Source: Mesorhizobium sp. DCY119
Lineage (GTDB): Bacteria > Pseudomonadota > Alphaproteobacteria > Rhizobiales > Rhizobiaceae
Length of the DNA: 64,000 nucleotides
Assembly (NCBI RefSeq): GCF_003590645.1
Contig: NZ_CP031834.1
Span: forward strand, 3,658,501-3,722,500
Direction: 5' to 3'
Shown here piece after piece: positions 1 through 9,360 of the stretch; the stretch's first letter is position 1, and each line of letters opens with the position of its first letter. Made by a program: the position numbers and the translations under genes. The notes below the pieces were generated by a model. It ran no database searches, was not told the DNA's origin, and saw only the letters and a program-made list of their open reading frames with translations.

Positions 1-1121
1 CATTCGGATACGGCCTGCCGGGAACCGCCGAAGCGCTCGATGCGGTTCTGGAAGGCGTGGTGCTCAACCGCACCTATCTGCGGATCGACGTGCATCCTTC
101 AAGCCGGGCCATGGCCGACTGGCTGGTTGCGATCCTGACCAAGCGACGCGCCGATCCGGCAAAGCTCAATCTCTCCTTCGGCATCGATCCGGCAGCGATC
201 TTTGCCGGCACCGGGCGGCTGCGCATGTCGATCGAGGCGCTCCAGGCATCCATGCCGCAATCGCTGGCGCATTTCTTCGCGCTTGGCGTTCCGGGCGTGC
301 TTCTGGAGGCAGACGGCCGCGTGCTGCACAATGCGGGTGCGACGGAAGCGCAGGAACTCGGCGTCATGCTGGCTTCCGCCGTGGCTCACCTTCGCCTGTT
401 CGAAGAGGCACGTCAGGCTTTGCTCTACGCTGCCCCGCATATCGGCTTCTCGCTCAGCGTCGATCAGGATCAGTTCCTGTCGATGGCCAAGATCAGGGCA
501 TTGCGAAAACTCTGGGCGCGGGTCCAGCAGGCCTGCTCGATTGCGCCCTCACAGGCGGCCATTCACGCCGAAACGTCCTACCGGATGATGACCGTGAAAG
601 ACCCGGAGACCAACATCCTGCGCACCACATTGGCCAGCTTTGCGGCAGTTGCCGGTGGCGCGGACTCAGTCGCCATCCTGCCCCACACCATCACCCACGG
701 CTTGCCGGAAGGCTTTGCGCGACGCATTGCACGCAACACCCAACTCATCATGGCGGGTGAAAGCCACATCGGCTTCGTCGGCGACCCGGCATCCGGTTCC
801 GGCGGCGTCGAGGCGCTGACCGCGGCATTGTGCGAGGCAGCCTGGCAGGAGTTTCAGGCCATCGAGGCTGAGGGCGGCATACTCAGGAGCCTCGCCAACG
901 GGCTTATCCAGGGCCGTGTCATCGAGGCGCGCAACAAGCGGATTGCCGAATACAAAGCCGGAAAGCGGGCAATCGTCGGTACCACCGTCTTCCCCGTGAA
1001 GTCCGAACGCCCCGTCGAAACCATCAAGGCAGACCGTCACCCGGCGCCGACGGACGGCACGGTGTTTTGTGAAGCATTGCCTGCTGAAAGGCTCGACGAA
1101 TTGATCGGAGCCGCATCATGA
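1..1121 (+). CDS. mutA: Methylmalonyl-CoA mutase small subunit, 5'-truncated
   Basis: The frame is open from base 3 to the stop at 1121, so the N-terminus lies outside the window; the GTG at 57 is an internal codon, not a start. The visible ~372 residues match the non-catalytic small subunit of two-subunit methylmalonyl-CoA mutases, with a TIM-barrel-like region containing [11 protein letters not shown] and a glycine-rich GDPASGSGG segment that parallels the large subunit. The subunit pairs with MutB for interconversion of succinyl-CoA and methylmalonyl-CoA, the last step of propionyl-CoA use. It ends in an ATGA overlap with the next gene, so the two are translationally coupled. The B12-binding domain is not evident here, as expected for the small subunit. 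Confidence 0.88.
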   Translation, partial: FGYGLPGTAEALDAVLEGVVLNRTYLRIDVHPSSRAMADWLVAILTKRRADPAKLNLSFGIDPAAIFAGTGRLRMSIEALQASMPQSLAHFFALGVPGVLLEADGRVLHNAGATEAQELGVMLASAVAHLRLFEEARQALLYAAPHIGFSLSVDQDQFLSMAKIRALRKLWARVQQACSIAPSQAAIHAETSYRMMTVKDPETNILRTTLASFAAVAGGADSVAILPHTITHGLPEGFARRIARNTQLIMAGESHIGFVGDPASGSGGVEALTAALCEAAWQEFQAIEAEGGILRSLANGLIQGRVIEARNKRIAEYKAGKRAIVGTTVFPVKSERPVETIKADRHPAPTDGTVFCEALPAERLDELIGAAS

Positions 1122-3238
1122 TACCCGATTTTTCAAAGCTAGCCTGGTCCGAGCCGCCGTCCGGCAAGTCTGGTGCGGATGCGAAAATCTGGCAGACGCC
1201 GGAAGGCATTCCCATCAAGCGCCGCTACGGTCCCGAAGATCTCGCCGGCTTGCCGCACCTCGACGGCTATCCCGGCAGCGCGCCCTACATTCGCGGGCCC
1301 TACCCGACCATGTATGTCCAGCAGCCCTGGACGATCCGCCAGTACGCCGGCTTCTCGACGGCGGAAGAATCCAACGCCTTCTATCGGCGCAATCTGGCGG
1401 CGGGCCAGAAGGGCCTTTCGGTGGCTTTCGACCTTGCCACTCATCGCGGCTATGACAGCGATCATCCGCGCGTTGCCGGCGATGTCGGCATGGCCGGCGT
1501 CGCGATCGATTCCATCCTCGACATGCGCCAGCTGTTCGACGGCATTCCCCTCGACCAGATGACCGTGTCGATGACCATGAACGGCGCGGTTCTGCCGATC
1601 ATGGCGCTCTATATCGTGGCCGCCGAAGAACAGGGCGTTGCGCAGAAGGATTTGGCCGGAACCATTCAGAATGACATTCTGAAAGAGTTCATGGTGCGCA
1701 ACACCTACATTTACCCGCCGAAGCCTTCGATGCGGATCATTTCCGACATCTTTTCCTACACTTCGCATCATATGCCGAAGTTCAACTCGATCTCGATTTC
1801 CGGCTATCATATGCAGGAAGCCGGCGCGACCGCCGACCTCGAGCTAGCCTACACCATCGCCGACGGCATCGAATATGCCCGCGCCGGCGTGGCCGCAGGT
1901 CTCGACATCGACAAATTCGCTCCGCGCCTGTCGTTCTTCTGGGCGATCGGGATGAACTTCTTCATGGAAGTCGCCAAGATGCGGGCCGCACGCCTGCTCT
2001 GGGCCGGCCTGATGCAGAAGAACTTTTCACCGAAGGACCAGCGCTCGCTGTCGCTGCGCACCCATTGCCAGACCTCCGGCTGGTCGCTGACGGCGCAGGA
2101 CCCCTACAACAACATCATGCGCACCATGATCGAGGCGATGGCCGCGACGCAGGGACATACGCAGTCGCTTCACACCAATTCCTTCGATGAAGCGCTGGCG
2201 CTGCCGACCGACCATTCGGCGCGCATCGCCCGCAACACGCAGCTCATCCTGCAAAAGGAATCCGGCACCACCCGTATCATCGACCCGTGGGGTGGTTCAG
2301 CCTATGTCGAGCGGCTGACGCATGATCTCGCGGCGCGGGCTCTTTCGCACATCGAAGAGGTCGAGGCGCTCGGCGGCATGGCCGCTGCTACCGAAAAAGG
2401 CATTCCCAAGCTGCGCATCGAGGAAGCCGCCGCCCGTACCCAGGCAAGGATCGATTCCGGTCAGCAGGTGCTTGTCGGCGTCAACGCGTTCCAGCCCGAG
2501 ACGGACATCGAGGTCGATGTCCTCAAGATCGACAACGCGGAAGTGCGCGCGCGCCAGCTTTCCAAGCTGCAGCAGCTGAAGGGTACGCGCGATGTTGCCG
2601 CCGTCGAAAGCGCGCTCGACGCATTGACCAAGGCAGCGACCGGCAACGAAAACCTGCTCGAATTCGCCATCCGGGCGGCACGCGCCAGAGCCACAGTGGG
2701 CGAAATCTCGCTTGCGCTCGAAAAAGCCTTCGGCCGCCATGTCGCCACCGTACAGACGATCTCCGGCGTCTACCGTTCAGAGATCGGCGAAAACCCGACT
2801 GTCGATCGCGTTCAGGAAAAGGTCGAGGCTTTCGAGAAGAAGACCGGCTCCAAGCCGCGCATTCTCGTCGCCAAAATGGGACAGGACGGGCATGACCGCG
2901 GCCAGAAGGTGATTGCAACCGCCTTTGCCGACCTTGGCTTCGACGTCACCGTGGGCGCGATGTTCCAGACACCGGAGGAGATCGCCAAGCTCGCCGTCGA
3001 CCGCGATGTCCACATCGTCGGCGCCTCGTCGCTCGCCGCCGGCCATCTCACGCTTGTTCCCGAACTGCGCGACGCGCTGAAGAAACATGGCCGCGAAGAT
3101 ATCCTGATCGTCGCCGGCGGCGTCATCCCGCCGCAGGACTATGATGCGGTGCTGAAAGCCGGCGCCACCGAAATCTTCCCGCCCGGGACGGTCATCCCGG
3201 AAGCGGCGGAACGGTTGTTGGATGGGCTGCTTTCATAA
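1118..3238 (+). CDS. mutB: Methylmalonyl-CoA mutase large (catalytic) subunit
   Basis: This 706-residue protein has the full length of the catalytic alpha subunit. The N-terminal two thirds is the substrate-binding barrel ([20 protein letters not shown] region, [10 protein letters not shown]). The C-terminal ~140 residues form the adenosylcobalamin domain with the base-off motif DGHDRG, His592 being the cobalt ligand. It rearranges R-methylmalonyl-CoA to succinyl-CoA in the cytoplasm. Its ATG overlaps the mutA stop (ATGA). Rhizobia call this gene bhbA or scpA because it is needed for growth on polyhydroxybutyrate intermediates; that is family knowledge. No MeaB/ArgK chaperone gene follows it in this window. 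Confidence 0.95.
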   Translation: MIPDFSKLAWSEPPSGKSGADAKIWQTPEGIPIKRRYGPEDLAGLPHLDGYPGSAPYIRGPYPTMYVQQPWTIRQYAGFSTAEESNAFYRRNLAAGQKGLSVAFDLATHRGYDSDHPRVAGDVGMAGVAIDSILDMRQLFDGIPLDQMTVSMTMNGAVLPIMALYIVAAEEQGVAQKDLAGTIQNDILKEFMVRNTYIYPPKPSMRIISDIFSYTSHHMPKFNSISISGYHMQEAGATADLELAYTIADGIEYARAGVAAGLDIDKFAPRLSFFWAIGMNFFMEVAKMRAARLLWAGLMQKNFSPKDQRSLSLRTHCQTSGWSLTAQDPYNNIMRTMIEAMAATQGHTQSLHTNSFDEALALPTDHSARIARNTQLILQKESGTTRIIDPWGGSAYVERLTHDLAARALSHIEEVEALGGMAAATEKGIPKLRIEEAAARTQARIDSGQQVLVGVNAFQPETDIEVDVLKIDNAEVRARQLSKLQQLKGTRDVAAVESALDALTKAATGNENLLEFAIRAARARATVGEISLALEKAFGRHVATVQTISGVYRSEIGENPTVDRVQEKVEAFEKKTGSKPRILVAKMGQDGHDRGQKVIATAFADLGFDVTVGAMFQTPEEIAKLAVDRDVHIVGASSLAAGHLTLVPELRDALKKHGREDILIVAGGVIPPQDYDAVLKAGATEIFPPGTVIPEAAERLLDGLLS

Positions 3239-3245
3239 GGACGCT

Positions 3246-3275
3246 GCAAGGCACAAGTGTATAGTGGTGCCTTGC
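3246..3275 (+). terminator. Stem-loop after mutB
   Basis: GCAAGGCAC (3246-3254) is perfectly complementary to GTGCCTTGC (3267-3275) across a 12-nt loop, starting 8 nt after the mutB stop. There is no T-tract, so it may stabilise the transcript end or act as a weak bidirectional terminator toward the convergent gene ending at 3324. Confidence 0.5.
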
Positions 3276-3323
3276 CAAAGCCTCCAAGATCACACGATCA
3301 AGCTAGGATTCTGAAGCTGCGCT

Positions 3324-3797
3324 TCAGCCGCCGATGCTCAGTTTCACGATCTCCCATTCCTTGCCGTTGACCGTGGCGATGTCGCCGACGGATTTCCCGA
3401 ACAGCGCAACGGCCATCGGTGAGACATGCGAGATGGTGCCCTTTGCCGGGTCCGCTTCGTCCTCGCCGACGATCTTCCAGTGCACTTTCTTGCCGTCGTC
3501 GCCTTCCAGCGTCACGCCCATGCCGAAGCGCACCACATCGCTGTCAGGCTCCGGCACTGAAAGTTCCGCGCTTTCGCGCCGTGCCGTCCAGTAGCGCAGG
3601 TCTCGCGAAACCAGCGCAAGCCGTTCGCGGTCGGCCTGCCGCTCCGCCTTGCCGAGTTCCTCGCGCAATTCGGCAAGCTCTGCCTCGATAAGCGCAAGGC
3701 CGTGTTCTGTCACGAGATTGCGGTGAGAACTGATCGGCCGCTCGCCAATGTCGGCGATGGCTTCGTTGTCATCCTCGCGTGTGAAAGCTCTGCTCAT
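3324..3797 (-). CDS. GreA/GreB family transcription elongation factor
   Basis: The protein has 157 residues from the ATG at 3797 (start MSRAFTRED), close to the usual length of GreA. The N-terminal half is charged and helical (ALIEAELAELREELGKAER), fitting the coiled-coil finger. The C-terminal half carries the FKBP-like Gre signature GEDEADPAKG and SPMAVALFGKSVGD. Family members rescue backtracked RNA polymerase or bind its secondary channel. An upstream in-frame start at 3833 is possible but lacks family support. The gene is convergent with mutB and divergent from the Tat protein. It differs enough from canonical GreA that it may be a second, specialised copy, like the Gre/Rnk-type paralogues of rhizobia. 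Confidence 0.85.
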   Translation of the reverse strand: MSRAFTREDDNEAIADIGERPISSHRNLVTEHGLALIEAELAELREELGKAERQADRERLALVSRDLRYWTARRESAELSVPEPDSDVVRFGMGVTLEGDDGKKVHWKIVGEDEADPAKGTISHVSPMAVALFGKSVGDIATVNGKEWEIVKLSIGG

Positions 3798-3908
3798 GAA
3801 AGCGAGCTTAAGCGCTGGCTTGACATCCGACAAGCAATCCCTTGGCCGTATAAGGTGCTATTGGCATGGTTCATGCTGCGACGATCGGATGAAATGGAAG
3901 CTGTGCCA

Positions 3909-5288
3909 ATGCTGAACAGACGCCGCTTTCTTGCCGGCACAGCCGGCTTTGCCGTTGGCGGACTGACCGTGCCGCTCAGTGCCACGGCGGCAAGCATCGC
4001 CGGCGTCGAACTCGCGTCCATGCGCGGCTCGATCGATGCGACCGAGCTTGGTGTTCGGCCCGGCGCATTCGAGGACCAGAGCAACGCATTTTTCAAAATG
4101 CTACAGAGCGCCGCCGATCGCGACATGCCGGTCTTCCTCCCTCCGGGTACCTATGTCGTTTCAAATCTTGCTTTGCCGCGACGCGTCCGCCTTACCGGCG
4201 TGCCGGGCGCCACGCGCATCATCTATGGCGGCGGCGGTCATCTGTTCGCTGCCGAAGATGCAGAGATCATCGACCTATCCGGCCTCGTGCTGGATGGCGC
4301 CAACAAATGGCTTGGCGACTACACGCAAGGTCTCGTCGATCTGCGCCGCATCAGCCAGCTTTCCATCGACAATTGCCAGATCATCGCCAGCGGCAAGAAC
4401 GGTATTTCGCTGGAAGCAGCATCCGGCCGCATCGAACGATCGACCATTTCAGGTGCAGCTGACGCCGGCATTTATTCCGTCGAAGCCGGGCGCATGCAGA
4501 TCGCCAACAACACGGTCACCGACTGCGGCAATGGCGGCATTCTCGTCCATCGCTGGCAGCCGGCCGAAGACGGCACCATTGTCACCGGCAACCGCGTCGA
4601 GCGGATTGCCGCGCGCAATGGCGGTACCGGCCAATATGGCAACGGAATCAATGCCTTCCGCGCCGGCAATGTGATGATCGCCAACAACATGGTTTCGGAT
4701 TGCGCCTTTTCCGCCATCCGCGCCAACAGCGCAAACAATGTCCAGATCGCCGGCAACACATGCTCACGGCTTGGCGAAACCGCGATCTATTCCGAATTCT
4801 CCTTCGAGGGCGCTGTCATCACCGGCAACATTGTCGATGGCGCAGCCAACGGCATCTCGATCGTCAATTTCAACGAAGGCGGACGCCTCGGCGTCTGTTC
4901 CAACAACATCGTCCGAAACATGTCGAAGCAAGGCCCCTACCCGCCTGATGCAGCCGGCTTTGGCATAGGCATCGGCATCGAGGCCGACACTGCGGTCACC
5001 GGCAATGTGGTGGAAAACGCACCGTCCTTCGGCATCAATATCGGCTGGGGGCCATATTTGCGCAATGTCACTGCCACCGGCAATGTCGTCCGCAACGCCG
5101 GCACGGGAATTGCGGTAACCGTTGTGGAAGGTGCCGGCTCGGCGGTCATTACCGACAACATCATCGACGGCGCAAAGAATGGCGCAATCGTCGGTCATCG
5201 CTGGCTCGACGCCGCCACAGGTGATCTCGCTTCAGGCGGCAATGGCGGCTTCGCGCATCTGACCATCGAGCGCAATCACGCAAGCTGA
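3909..5288 (+). CDS. Tat-exported right-handed beta-helix protein (TIGR03808-like)
   Basis: The start at 3909 gives 459 residues beginning MLNRRRFLAGTAGFAVGG, a textbook twin-arginine signal, with GGAAG eight bases before the ATG; an ATG at 3894 is the alternative. The mature part is a pectate-lyase-like beta-helix with many short repeats of the form ITGNxVxxxxxxGI (for example IANNTVTDCGNGGI, ITGNIVDGAANGI). It resembles the rhizobial family of 'twin-arg-translocated uncharacterized repeat proteins'. Tat export implies folding before transport, so a bound cofactor or metal is possible. The substrate is unknown; beta-helices of this kind are usually carbohydrate-active or adhesive. It is divergent from the Gre gene and convergent with the asparaginase. 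Confidence 0.85.
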   Translation: MLNRRRFLAGTAGFAVGGLTVPLSATAASIAGVELASMRGSIDATELGVRPGAFEDQSNAFFKMLQSAADRDMPVFLPPGTYVVSNLALPRRVRLTGVPGATRIIYGGGGHLFAAEDAEIIDLSGLVLDGANKWLGDYTQGLVDLRRISQLSIDNCQIIASGKNGISLEAASGRIERSTISGAADAGIYSVEAGRMQIANNTVTDCGNGGILVHRWQPAEDGTIVTGNRVERIAARNGGTGQYGNGINAFRAGNVMIANNMVSDCAFSAIRANSANNVQIAGNTCSRLGETAIYSEFSFEGAVITGNIVDGAANGISIVNFNEGGRLGVCSNNIVRNMSKQGPYPPDAAGFGIGIGIEADTAVTGNVVENAPSFGINIGWGPYLRNVTATGNVVRNAGTGIAVTVVEGAGSAVITDNIIDGAKNGAIVGHRWLDAATGDLASGGNGGFAHLTIERNHAS

Positions 5289-5299
5289 ACAGCGAACCG

Positions 5300-6304
5300 T
5301 TACGCCAGAGCCGCTGCCGGACGCAGGCTGCCGACGGTAATGCCGTTCCAGTTGACGAGCGTCGGATTGGCAAGCGTGCTAAGCTTTTCCGCCAGCGCCT
5401 CGTCCTTTGCCAGAAGCTTCGCCAGAACCGCCGCAACCATCACTTCCGCCGCGCGCCCGGCGCCATCGTCGCATTTCAGCGCGATGCCGAGGCCGAGTTC
5501 GGGCACTGCGGCGCAAAAAACGCCTTCCGCGCCAATCTTGACGAAGATGCGCCCCGGCGCAGTTTCCATGAGTTTGGTGTCCGACCGCTCGGAGCCGGCT
5601 ACATAGAAGGGCTCGGCCATGCAGGCTGCAAACAGGCGCTTGGCCGCCGTCGCGCGCGCAGGCGCAAGTCCTACTCCCGTCGCCATCCTGGCAAAGCCAT
5701 GCGCGATGTTCCTGAGTGGCACCGCATAGGTCGGGATCGAGCAGCCGTCGGTGCCGCGATTGTCGGCATTGTGCGCTGCGCCGGTCACGCCCTCCATCGC
5801 CTCGCGCACCATTTCCTGGTAGGCATGCCCGGCCTTCACATAGCCATGATGTTCGATGCCGGCATGGCAGCAGGCGCAGATGAAACCGGCGTGCTTTCCC
5901 GAGCAATTGTTGTGAAGGGCGCCCGGCGAACCGCCGGCTCTTGCCAGTGCGGTCGTGGCATTCTGATAGGACGGCCAATGCGCGCCGCACTCCAGCGCCC
6001 CCTCGTCCAGACCGGCTTTTACCAGCATGGCCCGAGCCAGTTCGACATGCTCCGTCTCGCCATTGTGCGAAGCGCAGGCCAGCGCCAATTCCTTGTCACT
6101 AAGGCCGTAAGCATCCGCAGCCCCGGTCTCGATGAGCGGCAGCGCCTGGATCGCCTTGACGGCAGACCGCGGAAAGACGGCCTGCGAGGTATCGCCGATC
6201 TCCAGAACCGCCTTGCCGTCGGCATCGAAGATCGCGACCGATCCGCGATGCACGCTTTCAACGATATCACCACGCAGGACTTCGACGAGAACCGGATCTG
6301 TCAT
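5300..6304 (-). CDS. Class 3 (Rhizobium etli type) L-asparaginase
   Basis: The ATG at 6304 follows GGTGA and yields 334 residues. The protein belongs to the asparaginase II family (PF06089) typified by R. etli ReAV, a serine-hydrolase-like fold unrelated to E. coli asparaginases. Visible motifs are SxxK (Ser47, Lys50, in PRSAVKAI), NCSGK (Cys134, Ser135, Lys137) and GTDGC (Asp186, Cys188), matching the catalytic and zinc-binding residues reported for ReAV. It would hydrolyse L-asparagine to aspartate and ammonia in the cytoplasm. No signal peptide is seen. Neighbours give no pathway context: it is convergent with the Tat protein and divergent from the DUF3750 gene. Confidence 0.87.
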   Translation of the reverse strand: MTDPVLVEVLRGDIVESVHRGSVAIFDADGKAVLEIGDTSQAVFPRSAVKAIQALPLIETGAADAYGLSDKELALACASHNGETEHVELARAMLVKAGLDEGALECGAHWPSYQNATTALARAGGSPGALHNNCSGKHAGFICACCHAGIEHHGYVKAGHAYQEMVREAMEGVTGAAHNADNRGTDGCSIPTYAVPLRNIAHGFARMATGVGLAPARATAAKRLFAACMAEPFYVAGSERSDTKLMETAPGRIFVKIGAEGVFCAAVPELGLGIALKCDDGAGRAAEVMVAAVLAKLLAKDEALAEKLSTLANPTLVNWNGITVGSLRPAAALA

Positions 6305-6382
6305 GATTTCACCGAAATTGAACTGGTCTTGTTGGCAACGCACCTATTCGGTTCGCCGCTTCAACGCAAAGGTTTTCGCTAG

Positions 6383-7171
6383 ATGAGATTTGCCGCCCGG
6401 TTGTTCCTTTTCATCGGGATCGTCTTCATCTTGCCGACACTGGCGACTGCGGCCTGGTGGAGCTTGCAGGATCGACCCTCCACATGGCGGGAGGCAACAT
6501 GGGGAAGCTCCGGCCTGCTACAGCCCGCAAGCGCCGACGACAAGGCAGCCGTCTACATAATGGCGGCACGCACCGGCGGCATGAAAGGCGCATTCTCCCT
6601 CCATTGCTGGATCGTGGTCAAACGGCCGGGAGCCACCGAATACGAACGCTATGACAAGGTCGGCTGGGGCAGTCCCATCCGGAAGAATGCCTATCCAGCC
6701 GACGCCTACTGGTATTCCAACGCGCCTGAGATCGTGCACCAGCTTCACGGCGCAAGTGCGGAGGCGGTTCTTGCCGGCATCGATACAGCGATTGCGGATT
6801 ATCCCTATTCGAAAGCAGGCGACTATCACATCTGGCCCGGACCGAACTCCAACAGCTTCGTCGCGCATGTCATTCGATCTGTGCCCCAGATGGGAGCCCG
6901 CATGCCTTCCAACGCGGTCGGCCGCGATTATGCGCCGGGTGCGGCCTCTTTCGGCTGGGACCGGCAACGCCATGATTTCAAGGCCACGCTCGGCGGGCTG
7001 TTGGGCATTGCCGCAGGAGCCGAGAGCGGCATCGAACTCCAGTTCCTGGGTCTGGTAGCGGGAATGGATTTTGCGCGGCCAGCACTTCTCATACCCGCCT
7101 ATGGCCGGCTCGATCTCTGGCGCACGGAAACCCGGATCGCCAGCGGAACACATTCCGTGCTGATAGAATAG
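6383..7171 (+). CDS. DUF3750 membrane-anchored protein
   Basis: The 262-residue protein starts with a hydrophobic segment (about residues 5-27) that is either an uncleaved anchor or a signal peptide, followed by a soluble domain facing the periplasm. The central part has the DUF3750 pattern: an SLHCWIVVK segment, a tryptophan-rich YERYDKVGWG segment, then HIWPGPNSNSFVAHV. The conserved His, Asn, Ser and Phe of that last motif suggest an NlpC/P60-like or transpeptidase-like active site, but this is inference. No enzymatic activity is established for the family. The start lies 78 bases from the divergent asparaginase start, so the two may share a promoter region. Confidence 0.8.
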   Translation: MRFAARLFLFIGIVFILPTLATAAWWSLQDRPSTWREATWGSSGLLQPASADDKAAVYIMAARTGGMKGAFSLHCWIVVKRPGATEYERYDKVGWGSPIRKNAYPADAYWYSNAPEIVHQLHGASAEAVLAGIDTAIADYPYSKAGDYHIWPGPNSNSFVAHVIRSVPQMGARMPSNAVGRDYAPGAASFGWDRQRHDFKATLGGLLGIAAGAESGIELQFLGLVAGMDFARPALLIPAYGRLDLWRTETRIASGTHSVLIE

Positions 7172-7246
7172 ACTTCTTCCGAACAGCGTCATGTTCTGAA
7201 TCGGATTAGTGGTCCATCTATTTGTTTATACAGGACTTTCATTGAA

Positions 7247-7262
7247 TCCAGCATATGCTGGA
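7247..7262. repeat. 16-bp perfect palindrome between convergent genes
   Basis: TCCAGCATATGCTGGA is a perfect 16-bp palindrome lying 6 bases beyond the stop of the SDR gene and 75 bases beyond the DUF3750 gene. It could be a compact hairpin, or a binding site for a dimeric regulator. No T-tract follows on either strand. Confidence 0.4.
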
Positions 7263-7268
7263 GACAAT

Positions 7269-8012
7269 CTAGCTCTCGCCGTGGACACCTGCAGAAAGAA
7301 ACCCGCCATCCACAGCCAGTGTGTGGCCGTTGACGAAACTGGCCTCGGGGGAAAGCAGGAAGGCGACCGCTGCCGCTATCTCTTCCGGTTCGCCATAGCG
7401 GGCTTGCGGCACATGGCCGATCCACAGCCGCCGCTCCTCGACCGAATGCCGGCCCGAAACCACGGCAGCCTCCATCGGCCCCGGTGCGACGCAATTGACC
7501 CGCACGCCGCGATTGCCGAATTCCAGCGCCAGCACTTCCGACATCATTTTCAGGCCGGCCTTTGAAGCGCCATAGGCGAGATGCCCGCGATTGGCGCGCA
7601 TGCCGGAAACCGAGGCGATGTTGACGATGGAGAGCGTCGCGCCCATGCGTTCCAGCGATGCCTTCGCCGCGATGAAAGCGCCGACCAGATTGACGTCGAG
7701 CAGTTCCCGCAGCAATTCGGCGCTGGTGTCCTCGGCCGAGACATCGCGGGAAATGCCGGCCGAATTGACGAGGCCGCCGATCAGCCCGAGCCGATCGACA
7801 ACCTCGTCGAATGCATTCGCAATTTCTTCCTCATCGGTGATGTCGGCCTGAAGGAAGATGGCGTTTTCGTCGACGAACAGATCCTCCGCCGTCAGCAGCG
7901 CCTGCTCGTCGGCATCGATGATCGCAACCGGCCAGCCGTCGTCCAGAAGACGGCGGGCGATCGCTGTTCCGATGCCCGACGCGCCTCCGGTGACGACGGC
8001 CGAATGCTTCAT
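7269..8012 (-). CDS. Short-chain dehydrogenase/reductase
   Basis: The 247-residue classical SDR has the cofactor motif TGGASGIG at residues 8-15, NSAG in the central sheet, and a catalytic Ser134-Tyr147-Lys151 triad (YGASK). The acidic residues IIDADE at the end of the second strand favour NAD(H) over NADP(H). The C-terminus SPEASFVNGHTLAVDGG is typical of oligomeric SDRs. It should oxidise or reduce a hydroxyl/keto group; the substrate cannot be read from sequence. Its start codon overlaps the thiolase stop (ATGA), so the two act as one operon and the substrate is probably an acyl-CoA or a product of the thiolase. Confidence 0.9.
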   Translation of the reverse strand: MKHSAVVTGGASGIGTAIARRLLDDGWPVAIIDADEQALLTAEDLFVDENAIFLQADITDEEEIANAFDEVVDRLGLIGGLVNSAGISRDVSAEDTSAELLRELLDVNLVGAFIAAKASLERMGATLSIVNIASVSGMRANRGHLAYGASKAGLKMMSEVLALEFGNRGVRVNCVAPGPMEAAVVSGRHSVEERRLWIGHVPQARYGEPEEIAAAVAFLLSPEASFVNGHTLAVDGGFLSAGVHGES

Positions 8013-9175
8013 CTGATGCGGTCCAGGATGGAGACGTAATTCGCCACCGCGGCACCACCCATGTTGAAGATGCCGCCCAGCTTGGCGTTGGGGATCTGGA
8101 TGCCGCCGGCCTCGCCAGTCAACTGCATCGCGGTCAGCACATGCATCGAAACGCCCGTCGCGCCGATCGGATGGCCTTTCGCCTTCAACCCGCCTGATGG
8201 GTTGACCGGCAGTCGGCCGTCCTTCTGCGTCTGGCCTTCGAGAGCGACTTTGCCGCCCTCGCCGCGCTTGGCCAGGCCCATGGCCTCATATTCGATCAGT
8301 TCGGCGATGGTGAAGCAGTCATGCGTCTCGACGAAGGACAGATCGTCCAGCGTGACACCGGCATTCTTCAGCGCGCGCGCCCAGGCTTCCTCGCAGCCCT
8401 CGAACAGCAGGATGTCGCGCTTCGACATCGGCAGGAAGTCCTGCACGTGCTCGTTCGCGCGGAAAGCAACGGCGCGGCGCATCGAAAGCGCCGTCGTCGC
8501 GTCGGTCAGCACGATCGCGGCGGCGCCGTCCGAAACGAGAGAGCAGTCCGTGCGCTTCAGCGGGCCGGCCACGAATGGATTCTTATCGCTCTCTGTGCGG
8601 CAGAACTCGTAGCCGAAATCCTTGCGCATATGCGCATAGGGATTGTCGACGCCGTTCCGGTGGTTCTTTGCGGCGATGTAGGCCAGCGCGTCCGACTGGT
8701 CGCCGTGACGCTGGAAGTAGGCAGCCGCGATCTTGCCGAACTGGCCGGCAAACCCCGCCGGGATGTCAGCCTCTTCCTTCATGTAGGAGGCGCGGATCAG
8801 GTTCTGCTGGACCTGCGGTCCTGGAGTGGTGGTCATCTGCTCGACGCCGACGACGAGCACGACGCGGGCAGCCTTGGCCTCCAGCGCCCGGATGCCCTGG
8901 CGCACTGCGGCCGAGCCGGTCGCGCAGGCATTCTCGACGCGCGTTGCGGGCTTGAAGCGGAACCGATCGTCAGCCTGCAGTACGAGGCTGGCGGTGAAAT
9001 CCTGCGGCGAGAAGCCGGCATTGAAATGCCCGAGAACGATCTCGTCGACATCATCCGGCCCGATGCCGGCATGGTCGAGTGCATCATTCGTTACCTTGAC
9101 GATCAGGCTCTCGACGGTCTCGTCCGCAAGCTTGCCGAATTGCGAGTGAGCCCAGCCCACGATGCATGCAGTCAT
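8009..9175 (-). CDS. Thiolase family protein (SCP-x/acetyl-CoA acetyltransferase type)
   Basis: The start at 9175 is set by a strong GGAGGA upstream and by the conserved beginning MTACIVGWAHSQFGKL; the protein has 388 residues. Thiolase features are the nucleophile Cys84 in ENACATGSAA, the ETHDCFT loop, and GHPIGATG near residue 340. The HDCF arrangement and the absence of the second C-terminal Cys-Gly-Gly motif of degradative thiolases place it in the SCP-x/lipid-transfer thiolase branch, so Claisen condensation or thiolysis of a branched or unusual acyl-CoA is possible. It is divergent from betI and the BetI-like operator lies 137 bases upstream, which raises the possibility of choline-linked control. 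Confidence 0.88.
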   Translation of the reverse strand: MTACIVGWAHSQFGKLADETVESLIVKVTNDALDHAGIGPDDVDEIVLGHFNAGFSPQDFTASLVLQADDRFRFKPATRVENACATGSAAVRQGIRALEAKAARVVLVVGVEQMTTTPGPQVQQNLIRASYMKEEADIPAGFAGQFGKIAAAYFQRHGDQSDALAYIAAKNHRNGVDNPYAHMRKDFGYEFCRTESDKNPFVAGPLKRTDCSLVSDGAAAIVLTDATTALSMRRAVAFRANEHVQDFLPMSKRDILLFEGCEEAWARALKNAGVTLDDLSFVETHDCFTIAELIEYEAMGLAKRGEGGKVALEGQTQKDGRLPVNPSGGLKAKGHPIGATGVSMHVLTAMQLTGEAGGIQIPNAKLGGIFNMGGAAVANYVSILDRIR

Positions 9176-9193
9176 AAATTCCTCCATCAGCAG

Positions 9194-9208
9194 GTCGCAT
9201 GTTGCGAC
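9194..9208. promoter_or_regulatory. Small inverted repeat in the thiolase leader
   Basis: GTCGCA-TGT-TGCGAC is a perfect 6-bp inverted repeat 19 bases upstream of the thiolase start. It may be an operator or a leader hairpin; no regulator can be assigned. Confidence 0.3.
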
Positions 9209-9311
9209 ATTTGCGGTTTGAATCCAACGGGCAGATTTCTGTTCAAGTATGAACTTATTTTGCACTGCGGTAAAGCGTCGTCGCGCGGTCGATCCTGCCT
9301 GCGGATTTTAT

Positions 9312-9329
9312 ATTGATTGATCAGTCAAT
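9312..9329. promoter_or_regulatory. Probable BetI operator
   Basis: ATTGATTGATCAGTCAAT is an 18-bp palindrome with a single mismatched pair, placed 31 bases before the betI GTG. It has the TTGA...TCAA half-sites known for BetI binding sites in proteobacteria. It sits in the betI/thiolase divergent spacer, so choline-responsive BetI repression of the bet operon, and perhaps of the thiolase, is expected. Confidence 0.7.
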
Positions 9330-9360
9330 AAAAAATAATGTCCCGTCAGGAGTATCTCAA

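Noticed and set aside
3820-3854. TTGACA and TATAAG upstream of the Tat protein gene
   Set aside because: They are 23 bases apart, too far for a standard promoter.
3702-3908. N-terminal extension of the Tat beta-helix protein
   Set aside because: It overlaps the Gre gene on the other strand and would bury the twin-arginine signal inside the protein.
9313-9360. Longer BetI from a TTG inside the palindrome
   Set aside because: The GTG at 9361 has a ribosome site and matches the conserved BetI N-terminus.
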